NCBI GenBank assembly: GCA_028564675.1
Contig: JAOVVO010000058.1
Location: 1 to 64,000 of the forward strand
From: Onchocerca lupi
Lineage: Eukaryota > Nematoda > Chromadorea > Rhabditida > Onchocercidae
Direction of reading: 5' to 3'
DNA: 64,000 bases
Shown piece by piece: positions 13,408 through 25,676 of the stretch (position 1 is the first letter of the stretch; each line of letters starts with the position of its first letter). A program made the translations under genes and the position numbers. The notes under the pieces were generated by a model that saw nothing but the letters and a program-made list of their open reading frames with translations, was not told the DNA's origin and did not search any database.

Positions 13408-15413
13408 TGGAGTCGAGTATACCATATCACAAATATCATTATCAATATTTATGATAATATTATTATTTATAGCTATTGTTTACGTTAAACATGAAGCTAT
13501 AAGTATCATATTCTCAACATTAATCTATATTTTACGGATTTTTCTGGTAAAGTGACCTTTTTTTTTTCCTTTTTTCCCGCTCCCTTCATTGCTTTCCCTC
13601 TTTTTTTGTTGTTTCGATAATCTGTTGCATTTCCACTACGTTATTAAGATCAGATGGTAATAAAATCGTCATTAAGATAATAACTTGTCTATTTGCTATT
13701 AAATTTTTGCTCTTGATTAAATTTCGGCTTCATACATATTTCCAGGATTTTAAGTCAAGAAATAGGAATAATTCAAAATTTTGATTCTTTTATTTTCAAA
13801 TTTTCAAATTTGCTGTTTCTTGTTTCTTTCTGTGGATGAGAAGCAACACTTTATCTTTTATCAGTGTGAAAATTTTCGTAATTTTACTTCCTTTAATAGC
13901 CAATGGACATGAGAATGAAATAAGCACTTCCTTTAATAGCCAGTGGACATGAGATTGAAATAAGCAATCATGAAGATGCGCAAGAGAAAATCGTTGCAAA
14001 ATTAGGAATATTTCGAAATTAGATATTTGTTAATTTCCATACTTATTACGATAAACTACAAGCATCAACTTTATTTGTCGTATGATTTCTTGTAGATTGT
14101 AAAACTAAGTTCCATGCATTTTATAAAGTAGTTTAAGAAAGAATGGCTTAGTGGAATTTATTTTTTAGAACCTTATATCCATCTTTTATCGCTTTTTTTT
14201 TTTTTTTTGGAATTTCAATGTATTAATAATTGCCATCTCTTCATGTGTATGTCCTTTTGTTCCAATTAATTCTGCAAAATGTGTTTACAGCTCCTGTGTG
14301 TAATTAACGAAAAAAAAAAAATATTTCTTTGAAGATACTTTCTACCAGCTGTAAAGACTTTTGGCTTTTACAAGTTACTGTTAAAAAGTTCAAGGTTTTC
14401 TGTTTCAGTTTCATTGCTCATCTCTTTTCTTCTTTATCGTTAGTGTTCAAAAATCAAATTGTCATTTTGAATTAAGATATAACGAATTTTAGGTAAAAGT
14501 GCACTGCTATTTTTGCAGATAAATAGCAGTACATACCATTATGTAGCGAACGTATGGTTTCATCGTTAATATTTTGCTTTGATGGAGATATCCAATGTCA
14601 AACAAACCGATAAAGTTGTAGTACGATATGCCAATTTTTTATTTATTATCATTGGTAGAGAAATTAAAAAGAGCGATCTTCGACAGCATAAAAATCTCTG
14701 TTATAGTTTAGATTTGTGTATAAAAATTAGAACAAGAATCTGCTAAATATCTCAAACTAAAGTGGACTGTACTGCCGATGACCAACGATAAACCAGATGA
14801 TAGAAGAAACAGCTTGGTTCGTAATTTAGTTCTTTGGAAAATTTAACAGCAGTTTTTGCTGTTCAGTTAAAATACTGAGACTACAGACAAAGGAATTTAT
14901 TTCCTTTATATTCATTTATTTTAGAATTAAAGTGAATTTGAAATTGATACTCATGGTGAGGGAACTGCGTTTTTTTTTTTTTTCCACAATGAATGTTCTG
15001 TGTGAATAAATTTTTGTTTAAAGACTATGAAATATACAACATAAAGTACAAGAAAAACAAAAACCTGCTAAGAGAAGTAATAAGTACAAAGGAAAATGTT
15101 TTTGGGTTCTAGACTACTGCCGACAGAAAATTCAGATTTCCTAAATTTACAACCAAGGTCGCAATCCTCACTCAGAAACTCATCTCATTAAAAAATAAGC
15201 AGGAAATCCAGAAAAATAAGCGGGAAATCCAGAAATAGTAAGTACTGAAATTCGGCTTAACTGCTCAAAAAAAATGAAATTAATATTTCCGCATTGTGCA
15301 CTTTACATCTGGGAAGTAATATATAATATATGCGCATTTCGAATCTAGAATAATAATTTTACAATGCATGGAACAAAATATTTAAGTGTTTCAATCGGCA
15401 ATAAAAGTACCCG
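13408..15413. other. Intergenic region with a 40-base tandem repeat
   Basis: About 2 kb downstream of the dynein light chain. It contains AT-rich and T-rich tracts and two copies of a 40-base unit at 13886-13925 and 13926-13965, starting ACTTCCTTTAATAGCCA and differing at two bases. A further short duplication lies near 15193 and 15214 (AAATAAGC-GGGAAATCCAGAAA-like). No coding exon is supported. Confidence 0.6.
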
Positions 15414-17367
15414 TCACAAAAATAAAAAACGGCGCAAAGAAGTGACTTTTGTTTCCGAATGTTTTACTTTACGAAAGCCATTGCCTTTTCTCGCGGACAT
15501 ATGTACACATTTCTCCATTGAAAACAGTATCACAAGAGGGCCAAAATATGCAAGAATCACTATCGCTCCAACATAATAGCCCAACGGCTGTGAAGAATAT
15601 TATGGAGCAAATATAGCACGGCCTAAACAAGAAATAAATAATGTTCGTCGAAATGTCCTCTATTCTAAAATGGAATATTAAATAAATGATGATAATTCGC
15701 ATTAATACTATTCAGAATTGCAACCAGTTATTATCGGAGGATCCACTATCAAGTTTTGAATACTAACTTGAATTAAGACTACCATTTTCAATGCTTTTCT
15801 GATAGCTACTATGAATTTCAATGAAATATTTGTAAATAAAACAATAAGCTTTCAGCCTGAGAAGTATAATGTCGGAGTGAGATTTACAGGGACACAGAAG
15901 ATTTTTTTTTTTGAGAAAGCAAAAAAAGTATATCAAGACATTAAGGAACAAATATACATAAGGTTTATACGAAAATGACATAGTTTTACACTGTTCAACT
16001 TTATAGCTTTATATTTGGAAGCATTTATAAATAAGTGCGGCGACGTTATATATTATTTTAAAGCACATTTCCTCATTTCTGCTTTTTTTAGTGATTAATT
16101 ATCTCTTTTTTATTCCACAGTTATTTTAAATTAAGGAAATAATTGAATAGGGAGTTAAATTTGAGCAGTTTTTTAAATGAATTAGAGACGACTAACTGCA
16201 AGAATAACTCGCAATATTCATAATGCCGAAAAGTCTTGAAAATGAAGATGAGAAGAGAAATGATATCGAAAATTGAAAATAACTCATAAAAAATGGACCT
16301 TAAACTGCGCAGGAAGTTGTCAGCATGAACTCATCATTCAATAATGAAAGCAAATTGGAAAGGTGAAGAAGCTTTATAACTTCATGATTCTCATCATTTC
16401 TCATCGGAATGAGATATGTGATGAAAAGTGAATTGTTTGTATGACAATCGGAATAACTTCCTAAGCAGCTGTGTGGAAAAGATGCAAAATATTCCCACAG
16501 TCGAACTTCCACATAAAAAAACATGTTCAGTGTTGGATAATCTATTTCTATCATTTGAAATCCCGAAGAAATATTATACCTGCTTAGCAAAACAATAAGG
16601 AAAACCAAAAATTCTGCCCTATAATGATCAGTAATAACAGTCCAGAAATAATTTACAACAACGCCTAACTATAATTTAAACGACATAATTTTTGTTTCAA
16701 AAGTTAAATAAATAAGATTGTGAAGTTTTTTTTTATTTGTCATATTCACCTAACCTTCAACAACAGTCTATTACTTCACTCAATTCAAATTTTGCAAGGA
16801 AAATGCTTTCACGAGCAATCTGATGCTAGAAATGCTTTTTCCATTACACAATGTCAAATTCGATACACTTTTAAAAAAATGCATGAATGTCTTTAAGCAA
16901 AAGAAAAAAAAATTATTGTTCATTGATAAAAATTACTATGATTGCTATTTTAATTAATAGAAATACTAGTTAGAATAATTTTAAATTTATGGTCCAAAAC
17001 CGCTATTTGTATCAAATAATACTGTCCTTTTTATTTTGCTTCATTTATTTTCATCCCCAAACATGCCATCATCGGAGTGTATACATATATAGCAGCAGAA
17101 GAGTAAATAAAAGAGAAATCTTCTATATAATATCAGCTAATGAAATCATGACTTATAATGCATCCTTGCTGATTTTTTACATTTTACGGTTGAAATAAGA
17201 AAACACTTGACAAAACGCGGAAAGACAAACCTTCTTTCCATAAAAAATCCGACAACATAAAACCACATGAATAGAGCCTGATCAATAATAAATGTCGGAT
17301 GGAGCCAATGTTTGGGTAAGAGCAGCACGGGAATTAACCATTGTAAACAATACATTTTCCGCAAATT
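15414..17367 (-). CDS. Candidate orphan membrane protein (three phase-matched exons)
   Basis: I do not recognise this protein. Three minus-strand segments with AG/GT borders join in frame: 17367-17231, 16579-16381 and 15587-15414, about 170 codons. The first holds a possible start (MYCLQWLIPVLLL) and two hydrophobic stretches (CLQWLIPVLLL; ALFMWFYVVGFF). The second encodes a polar, aromatic-rich segment with several Cys. The third has a clear membrane segment (GYYVGAIVILAYFGPLVIL) followed by a basic tail ending LRRFLFL and a stop. Hydrophobic segment plus positive tail fits a small membrane protein with a cytoplasmic C-terminus. Against it: another reading frame of the first segment is also open (to a stop at 17286), no homologue is recognised, and further exons could exist upstream. 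Treat it as a hypothesis from phase agreement. Confidence 0.33.
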
Positions 17368-17637
17368 CTGAAATGGCCGGTCCAATCAGTTTGAAAATAA
17401 TATCTGAAGATCTGTTTATATCATAACTCAATTCATCACCATCATATTCTCTGATTATTCAACTTAAACAATGAATGTTCTTCATGCACTTAAGAAGCTG
17501 AAAAAGTTTTTCAACGTATTTTTGTGAAATGCTGATTCTACTTTATGCTAATTAATGCAGTTTAGATCTTAAAATCAACTATAAGCTTATAGACACATCT
17601 AATTATATGACAATGAAGATGACGTGAAATTACGTCA

Positions 17638-19867
17638 AGCAATTTCTGGATGCAAATTCTGATTAAATGGTTCCTGATTATCACATATTAATTCTCTTGA
17701 GGATGGAAAATTTATGAAAAATCCATAAGCATATTTCCCAACAAATATCATATCGCCGCACCACTCCAGACGGACAAACAACCGAGAAACCGCTCCTTTT
17801 CCTGGAATCGGAAATCTTTCTCTTACTCATGACAAATTCTTGATGGGACCAATATCAGGGACAAGGCAGCATTTCAAACTTGAGAGTATGTCGAATAAAT
17901 TCTTTGTCTTACTGTATGAATCGATTTACTAGAACTAACTCGTTTGGAGGAAATCGTAGTCACTTTCCCACTCTTGCCTTTCTGTCTCGTGTTCCACCGA
18001 ATTTTCACTTCCGAACAATGGATTCTCTCATTTCTCAGTCCCTAATGTCACTGGAGTTGTAACGATGTGACAATTCGAGCCTTCCATCCTTCATCCGAAT
18101 GCTTGTTCAACTCCAAATGATAGTTTGTCGTTCTCCTCCGCATTAACAGCAATTTGTAAACCAGCGTTGCTTGGCCTGAAATATGATCAATTTGAAAAGA
18201 ATAAATATTGAAATATGTAGTCAGAAATGTTTACATGTAGTAATCCATTTTGACTTATTTCGGACATTTCCATTATCTAATTTTCTCTCCGTGGCCATGT
18301 TTTTGGCAGAACTTCCACATTCATTAAGCTTTTATTAACCGTCCGAAACTTTTAATGGGCTCAAATATTGATTTGCTTCCAAAGTATAAAGTTTATTTAA
18401 TGTTGAATCAAACTCATTGTAAGAGTATTTTCAAAGTGATGCCCCATACCGATATCTCACAAAGTAAACTTAGTAAATAAAGTGTGAAATTCCCATATAA
18501 AGTAAAAATAAATTTATTTGTCAAATCTGCTGTGATATCATTGCTAAGATTCATAATTCATCTGGTGCTTGGATCCATTGATTTTAATTGTCGCACTTTT
18601 AGATTTATTGTTGTTCTTTATCTTTATGAATTGCTTGTTTAGTGTGGTTGATTTATTATATCTTTGTTTCTTTCTTAAATAATTAGATCAAAAAGCTTAA
18701 TTAGCATGTAAATTTAGAGGAACAGTCTGATAGCCGCCGTCGAGAGATCTTTTTTGAAGAAGGACAGTTAAGCTACAGAAATGATGGAAGAATTCGGTGA
18801 ATGTTGTAAGAATGAGATGTTGGAAAGAGTTCAGTATTTCACTCTGGACATACATCTGAAAGCGTCGAAAACTTGTAAGTAAATCTCCAGCATCTCTCGG
18901 GATTATTCTTTATTAGTAAAACCTGCTATTTACTAGGGAAGTAAGTAATGATTGACCTATTTCAATGCGATTTTTGCGCTTGCCTTCAGAAAAGAGGAGG
19001 ATATAAGATCATGCTGAAGCAGCGATGTGTCGATCAGATCATACTGGAAGCTGTTGCTAACTAATACTCATTTTCTGTATTGAGAAAGCTCTACGATATT
19101 GCGAAAACGCTGTTGCACTATTGACAATTGACTGAATGATTTATAGTCTATATTGAGTAAGCAGTTGATTTATTAACAAAGATGAGGAATTCTACAGTAA
19201 ATTGATTCAATGTCTGTCCGACAGTACCACATGCCACCAGTGGGATGATTAATAATCTTCCAGCATTCAAGCAGTGAGGAGCAGAGCGAAAGTTGCGATT
19301 TTGCTGTGCTGTATTATAACTTATAATTCATATGGTAGGCTAATTTTCGACATGTGATCAGATCAGCTGCTATTAGCAATTGTAACACATATTGTTGAAT
19401 GCATTCTGCAATCTGCAATGCTGCAAATCAATGAAATCGCATGTAACGCTTGATCATCCTGGATAGCCACAAATTCAGCTGATTTCAGAGAATCATAGAG
19501 ATTAGATTATTTGCTTCCTCATTTCTGCAATGTAACTTTATTAAGCAAGTCATTTCTTGTAAAACATTGTGGTAACAGATTAATAAGCATCAAACTATGA
19601 ATCCTCTTATATCGATCTTCTCAGTTCTGACAGAAAATTTATCTGCGATAAGCTTTTTTATTTCCAGTTTGGATGTTCATTACAAATTAGCAATGATTGA
19701 TGAAAGCTATCAAAAGGCTAAATTTGTCTGAAGAGTTCCGTAAAGCTTACGAAGACGTTGTGCCGAGAAGTATTGGCCAATCATATTCGTGAATGAGAAA
19801 TTATTGTATCTTGATCAATAATTTACAGTGTTCAAATATATAAAATTTTTTAAACTAAAATTAAAAT
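17638..19867. other. Unassigned stretch with isolated open segments
   Basis: No gene can be supported. On the minus strand an open segment of about 60 codons runs from about 17835 to a stop near 17638, with protein-like composition (for example LFVRLEWCGDMIFVGKYAYG). Another short one lies at about 18173-18093 after an acceptor-like TTCAG. On the plus strand, 18781 starts a 31-codon open segment ending at a strong donor GTAAGT, but the next acceptor creates a stop. None joins convincingly to another exon. Confidence 0.4.
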
Positions 19868-20341
19868 TTATAAATCATGATTACAATTTGGCAACATCGA
19901 TTGTGATGTTCCGGGATTTTTTTGATTGTTAAGGAAGACTTGAAAAAAATTATTTTTAAAAATTTCCAAGTATTTTGAAAATTGGAAAATTGAAAGCCAG
20001 AAAGATAGATTTATCTTCTTTAGTTGCTTCATTAGCTCCAAGTTCCCAATAATATTTTTAAAGCCAAAATATAGTAATGAAATAGCCGAAGACAAATAAT
20101 TTAAAAATAAACAACATTGATAGTTACCGGGACACCGACTACTAAATTCACTATCATCAGAAAATGCAAAAATAAGGAATGATAAAAAATGGATCAGTAA
20201 AGTAAACCATAGAATACAATGAATTGAAATCAGAAAATATTCGAAATAAAATGAGGAAAAAGATGAGATAAACGATAAAATAATTATGATAGTTAACAAA
20301 GGGCTGAAGCCGAAGAATAAAACAGGATCACTTGGCTGCAA
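19868..20341 (-). CDS. Uncharacterised hydrophobic ORF, 157 codons
   Basis: This is the longest uninterrupted reading frame in the gene-poor section. The predicted product is very rich in Phe, Leu, Ile and Ser. It has a strongly hydrophobic first 60 residues (PLLTIIIILSFISSF and similar), then a Cys-containing stretch and a Lys/Asn-rich tail. The composition is what AT-rich minus-strand sequence produces by chance, so length is the only argument for it. No family, signal or splice context supports it. Confidence 0.2.
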   Translation of the reverse strand: MQPSDPVLFFGFSPLLTIIIILSFISSFSSFYFEYFLISIHCILWFTLLIHFLSFLIFAFSDDSEFSSRCPGNYQCCLFLNYLSSAISLLYFGFKNIIGNLELMKQLKKINLSFWLSIFQFSKYLEIFKNNFFQVFLNNQKNPGTSQSMLPNCNHDL

Positions 20342-23300
20342 AACGAATGATTAATTTTCAGTATTCTTTTAATTTTAATTGAAAAATTTACATTTCTTCC
20401 AAATTGGACTTTAGAAAGACTCATTACTTTTACACATTTAATAGATTTGTTGTTGAACTATAAATTTGGTCAAATGCATAGTTGTACTCTTGAAACTTGA
20501 CGACTTTTGAAACGAAATCAAGATCATTCATGGCGCAGAGAAGTGAGAAGAAGTAATTACTTTACTGAGTGCAAATATCCGTAAAATGGGCAGCATTTAG
20601 AATTCAAGAGTTCAAATATAAGGAAGGCGATTTGTAGTACACGTACAACATCTTGCTAATGGTTTCGAAGTATTGAATGAGCAGATATTTAGCATTAGAA
20701 AAATTAGGTAGCAAAACCCGCCGGGGATACTCTTTAAAATATATCTGAGAAATGTCTGTCGCCTGTTAAATTAATTCATCCTTTGTCAAAAAACTGATGA
20801 ATGAAAAGAGAAATATAATGAAGCTATACATCTATTCAAGATTTTGCTCTGCTCAAAAATGCATTACGGGTGGAGGATAAAGCGTGGAAATTATTTTCGG
20901 AAGAATTTTACAGCATTTGATCTATATTTTGGAAATGTTTTGCAAAAAGATTTTAATCATTAAAAATAGGCTTATTCTATGCAGCTAATTGCATGTTTCC
21001 AATATAATTCCGAATCACAACATCACGTTCTGCAAGGAGGAACGAAAGTTTGGTGCATGTGTCAAAGAAAAGATTGCAATTCTTCTCGTCTTCTATATCA
21101 TACGGTATGCGGCGGCAAGATTTATCACTCTGCTGTTTTTCTCAAGCGGAAGGAACAAAAAAAATTAGCGGATACGTGGGTGTAATTTTAATTCAGATGT
21201 TTAAATCTTGCAAAATGTTTTAATTATTTATACGATTTTATTACTCAAGAAATATTCCAAATTGCGTGTTCAAGCTTAGGTTATAGGATTAGTATGAACA
21301 TACATCTGCTTGTATTTCATTTGTACTAGAAACAGTCAAAATAGACAAAGAGTTCGTTTATTTTACCGAAAACTTTAAAAAAGCAGCAAAATTCAACCCG
21401 ATGCTAAATATAAAAACAATGTCTTCATTGTCGACAAAAAAGTTGAAACTCTGATTAGTGGCATTAGGGGCGAAGAAGATTCACAAGTTCAAGGTTAGAT
21501 TTTCAGATGCCATTTCGCCAGAAGCTTTAATTTCAGATATATCGCTGATTAATTTGATATTCTTAATTTAATGAATAATAATGAAGAGAGCGGTGAAATT
21601 AAAGCTTCCATCGACAATACTCTGAAGCACATCGACAGTATGTTGAATTTGATAGAAATTCGATAGGTTTTTTATTAACAAAAAGTTTAAAAATGAAATT
21701 TCGGTAGGCCATTTCTAAAGTTAAACGTTTATCGGCAAAAATATAAAATCAAAATTTCAATTAGTATATCTGAGCACATAGCTTCAGCTATCGAATTAAT
21801 GATTAAGTAGCCATTGGCTCCAGTTAGAGCTTCGTGATGATACTAAAATTGTATTTCCAAACAGCAGTTTATCTAAATCTAAGATTGTAATAAATATGTC
21901 CGAAACTAAATTTTTAACCAGCAATACATCGAAAATAGAATTTTAATTAGCAGTTACCTAAAAAATGAAATTGCAATCACAAATTTCCTAAATCATGAAA
22001 TTTAAGTAACTGCAAGACTGAAATCAAAATTCCGATCGGTAAAAAATATAAAATGAAAAATCCGTAATGGATTTTGGACATATCCAAAATTGGTACTTTG
22101 ATAATTGACAAACTTGATTTTGCATGATGGTATGCTTGAAAGAATTCATTTAAGGGGCCACAAACATGAAATAATCTCAATGAATTGATTTTCTCGAATT
22201 GGAACTTTAAGCGATAATGATCTCGAAACTAGAAGTCCTGTCATCGTTGTTTATAAAACAAATGAGCTTTAATGGTGATAATTCTGAAGCAGAGAATTTG
22301 TGCAAAATTGAAACTTCGATAAAATTTAAAATTTAAGAATAAAATTTCAGCTAATACTTGCAATAAAATAGTTCGCAATGTAGGCAAATTCAATAGCGAA
22401 AATGCAAATGTGAATAGCAATCATCAGTAGCATTGTCATTTAAAAATATTGCATATTCGATAAAATCAAATACAGCCAGTTTCATTTTCATGTAGTAAAT
22501 TCTTTGTAATTTGAATAATTAGATTTAAGGTAATATTCCAGATCGATTGATGGTATTTAGGAATTAGTGCAGAATGGAATGATGATTGTTTTTTAGGCAT
22601 CTATTTTCTAAAAAACGCATAACTTAGATTGAAAAAAAAGTTGACTTATGCGTTTTTCTTCAGAATCTATGTCATTTCAATTTTTTTTCATGGCAATTCG
22701 CCAAAGAAAAGAGATAAAACAAGTGAAATCTTCTTCATCATAAATTGTGTTATCAGTTTCATCTTCATTTAAATTCTACTTATCGTTTGGATCGCTCACA
22801 GTAGTCTATTTAATTCTTGACTTTTTCTCAATCAGATCAAAATACAAATAAATAACGGAATTCCTTTTTTCAATTTTTTTAACCTTTACTCATTTTCTCT
22901 GGATTAAAATTATATTGTTGCTGTGTTAAAAGATAGCAACAAACAAAAGCTGTCAAAAGAGGTGAGAGAAAGGTCTTCAAAGCTTCAAATAGGCTTGGAA
23001 ATCGGACATCAGTAGGATCGGATGGCTCAAATCATTAGTCCCTAAAAAATTCAGCTGTTCTAAATTTTTTTTTCGTGAACTTTACATTTATGATTGAGAA
23101 GTGCAGAAATACGACCGAGTACATCTCTAAAAGTTAAATTATAAAAATTCGTGATGATAGAAGTGGAGCACATACATTCCAATAATCCTATTACGATTTC
23201 CTGTCGATTATGAAATTTTCATATTCTTGGAAATATTAATTTTATCGAATACTCAAATATTTCGATATCTTTTTTTAGCAATAGACTGATCTCCAAAGAA

Positions 23301-25676
23301 GAGTTTTTAAATTGAGTAAAAGCGAAATGTAGAGAATCAATTAATAATAAAATTTTAAGATTTTCATTAAATTTTTGCCAAAAAATTCATTTCCTTGTAA
23401 AAGAGAAAAATGAAATTTCTTTCTTTTAATTATGTGGGTAGACTTAATGAATTTAAATTAGTACGGAACAAAAGCAATTTCACATCGAAGATCCTAAATC
23501 TCAGATTTCACTGGAAGAACTTCTACAGGAAAAAAGCAGAGTTTATCATCGTTTCTCTTCAAATGCATCAAACCCATTATCGCAATTATAGAATTCAATT
23601 AATTATCAAATGGCTTTTTGCAAGTAAAAGATGATAAATTTCATTAACTTTTAATATAACAATTTTAATTTGTCCCGCAGCACATTTTACACCCTAATTT
23701 TTTGTTGAGAATTTTTGTAACGGGAAGAGGAATTTTTTAATTTATGCCAGAACCCACAATTTAGTAGATAGGTCATTTAGCAATCACACTCTTAGCAAAG
23801 AAACTTTTTAAGTCCCCTGCTTTTATGTGACCTGAAGAAAACTGATGGCTTGGAATATCAAAATTCACCTCAAATTTTGATGTGCAACAGGATGCTCTTC
23901 AACACTAGAGATTTTTTTAAATATCCATTACAATGACGAAAATACCCAACAGATATTTATTAATAAAAAGTGGAATCCGTGAGAATCATTTGACCATTAA
24001 CTTGAACCATATAAACTTTTAAAGATTAAAAGGCTTCAATTCAACAAAAATTTAAGAGAAATTATCGTCTGTTCTTAATAAGCAACATGAAGAATAGTTG
24101 TCACATATATCTTCACCTTGAATTATTGGTGAATAATTGAGGAAAATCAAAATATGAAACCATTATATGTAACAAGTGAGACATAATCCGGTATTTATTG
24201 GATTTATTCCCGGAAATTATTGAATATCATTTTTTGTTACTCAAGATAATTTTTTTTTTGGTTATGTTATGTTCACGTTACAACTTTTACTACATATTTC
24301 GGACCATTAAGGTCATGCTTCTTGAAAGTCATGGACAATTTCACAATGATTTTTCAAAATTATGCCTCTAAGATGTCTAAATTTCGTGACAGATACTGAA
24401 AACCAACTTGGAAAAGGTCGGGAAAGTAGACTGTGAGATTTTGACTTCAGAATTTATGAAATCTGTTTTGTTAAAAATTGTCTCTCAAATACTGCCAAAA
24501 TGCTACAAATTTACTTTCTTCCAATTCTAGCGGAAAACAAGAGATCTTACACATGTGAATTCATGCTTGAGAGATAATATTTCCTGAAAAATGAAGCAAA
24601 CTTGGTTTAAAAATTTTTAAAATGAAGCAAACTTGATTTAAACATCCAGATTCTCATATAACAATAACAACGGCCATAATTATAAGTAAACAGTGAGAAC
24701 TGATGAAAGTATGACAAATAAAAAGTAAATGAATTATCCAAATTGTAGTAAAAGACAAGAATAATTATGAAGAAAATTGAAATTCTTAGATTAGAAAATA
24801 AATCTTTCTAATCATGAAAACAGTAATAATACAACATTATTATCAATAACAGTTTAAATTAAAAACCGCCGATATATAAAACCGTACATTGTGGTGTTGA
24901 GAGAAATGAGGTGTGTACTGTGTAGCACAACATAGGAACCAAGTGATCTCTTTCTTTATCGCAAAGTAAGAGATAGAACAACTACATTAAGATGAAAAGG
25001 TCTTGTACTTTTTGAAATTCAGAAAAAAGTGATGAAGCATGAGTAAGGTTGATATTCAAGAATTCTAATTAAATTTAAATCAATTCAACAATTAATTTAT
25101 CAGATCCAAAATAATTTTCAGAAGCCGTTATGTACTTTGCTATAACCAAATCAGTCAAGGATCAAATCAAGTAATTCCGAATTTTAAGTAAATTATAATG
25201 GTGAAAATGTTTTTCGCTACATTTTAAATAAATAATTTCAGTATAAAACAATACCGGAATCCTTTCGAATCTTTGAAAGGAAAAGAAGAAAATTGATCCA
25301 AAATGTAAAATCTGGAAAACAGAAACAGCTAATCCATAAAATACAACAAACGAACAATATATGAAAAATACGGTAGCAGATTGTTACGAAAACACATCAG
25401 TAAGCCCTACACGTCAAATTCAAACAACAGTACGACTCAATGCTTTTCTGCCCATTAGACAGTTTCAAAACTATATTTAGTAAGGTGCAAAAACTCCACG
25501 GCGTCTGAAAGAAATCAAAGTTGATATTACAAAACAAAATAAAAAAAAAAGAAAAAACGAATTTTTACCCAAATTTCGAATGCGAGTCTAAAAGAAGTAT
25601 TCAACATCAAAGAAAGACACGAATAATAACTTCGAAATTTGCAAATTCTCTTAAAAATTTTAGTTGTTACTGAATA
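20342..25676. other. Gene-poor AT-rich region
   Basis: More than 5 kb with no coding exon that I can support. Short degenerate motifs of the AAAATGAAATTTC kind recur at about 21.4-22.4 kb. A direct repeat of about 22 bases (AATGAAGCAAACTTG-TTTAAA) lies near 24591 and 24622. A hairpin with a perfect 12-base stem (AAAAACGCATAA at 22611-22622 and its complement at 22646-22657) sits in the middle. It may be the far 3' region of pabp-2 or true intergenic DNA. Confidence 0.5.
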
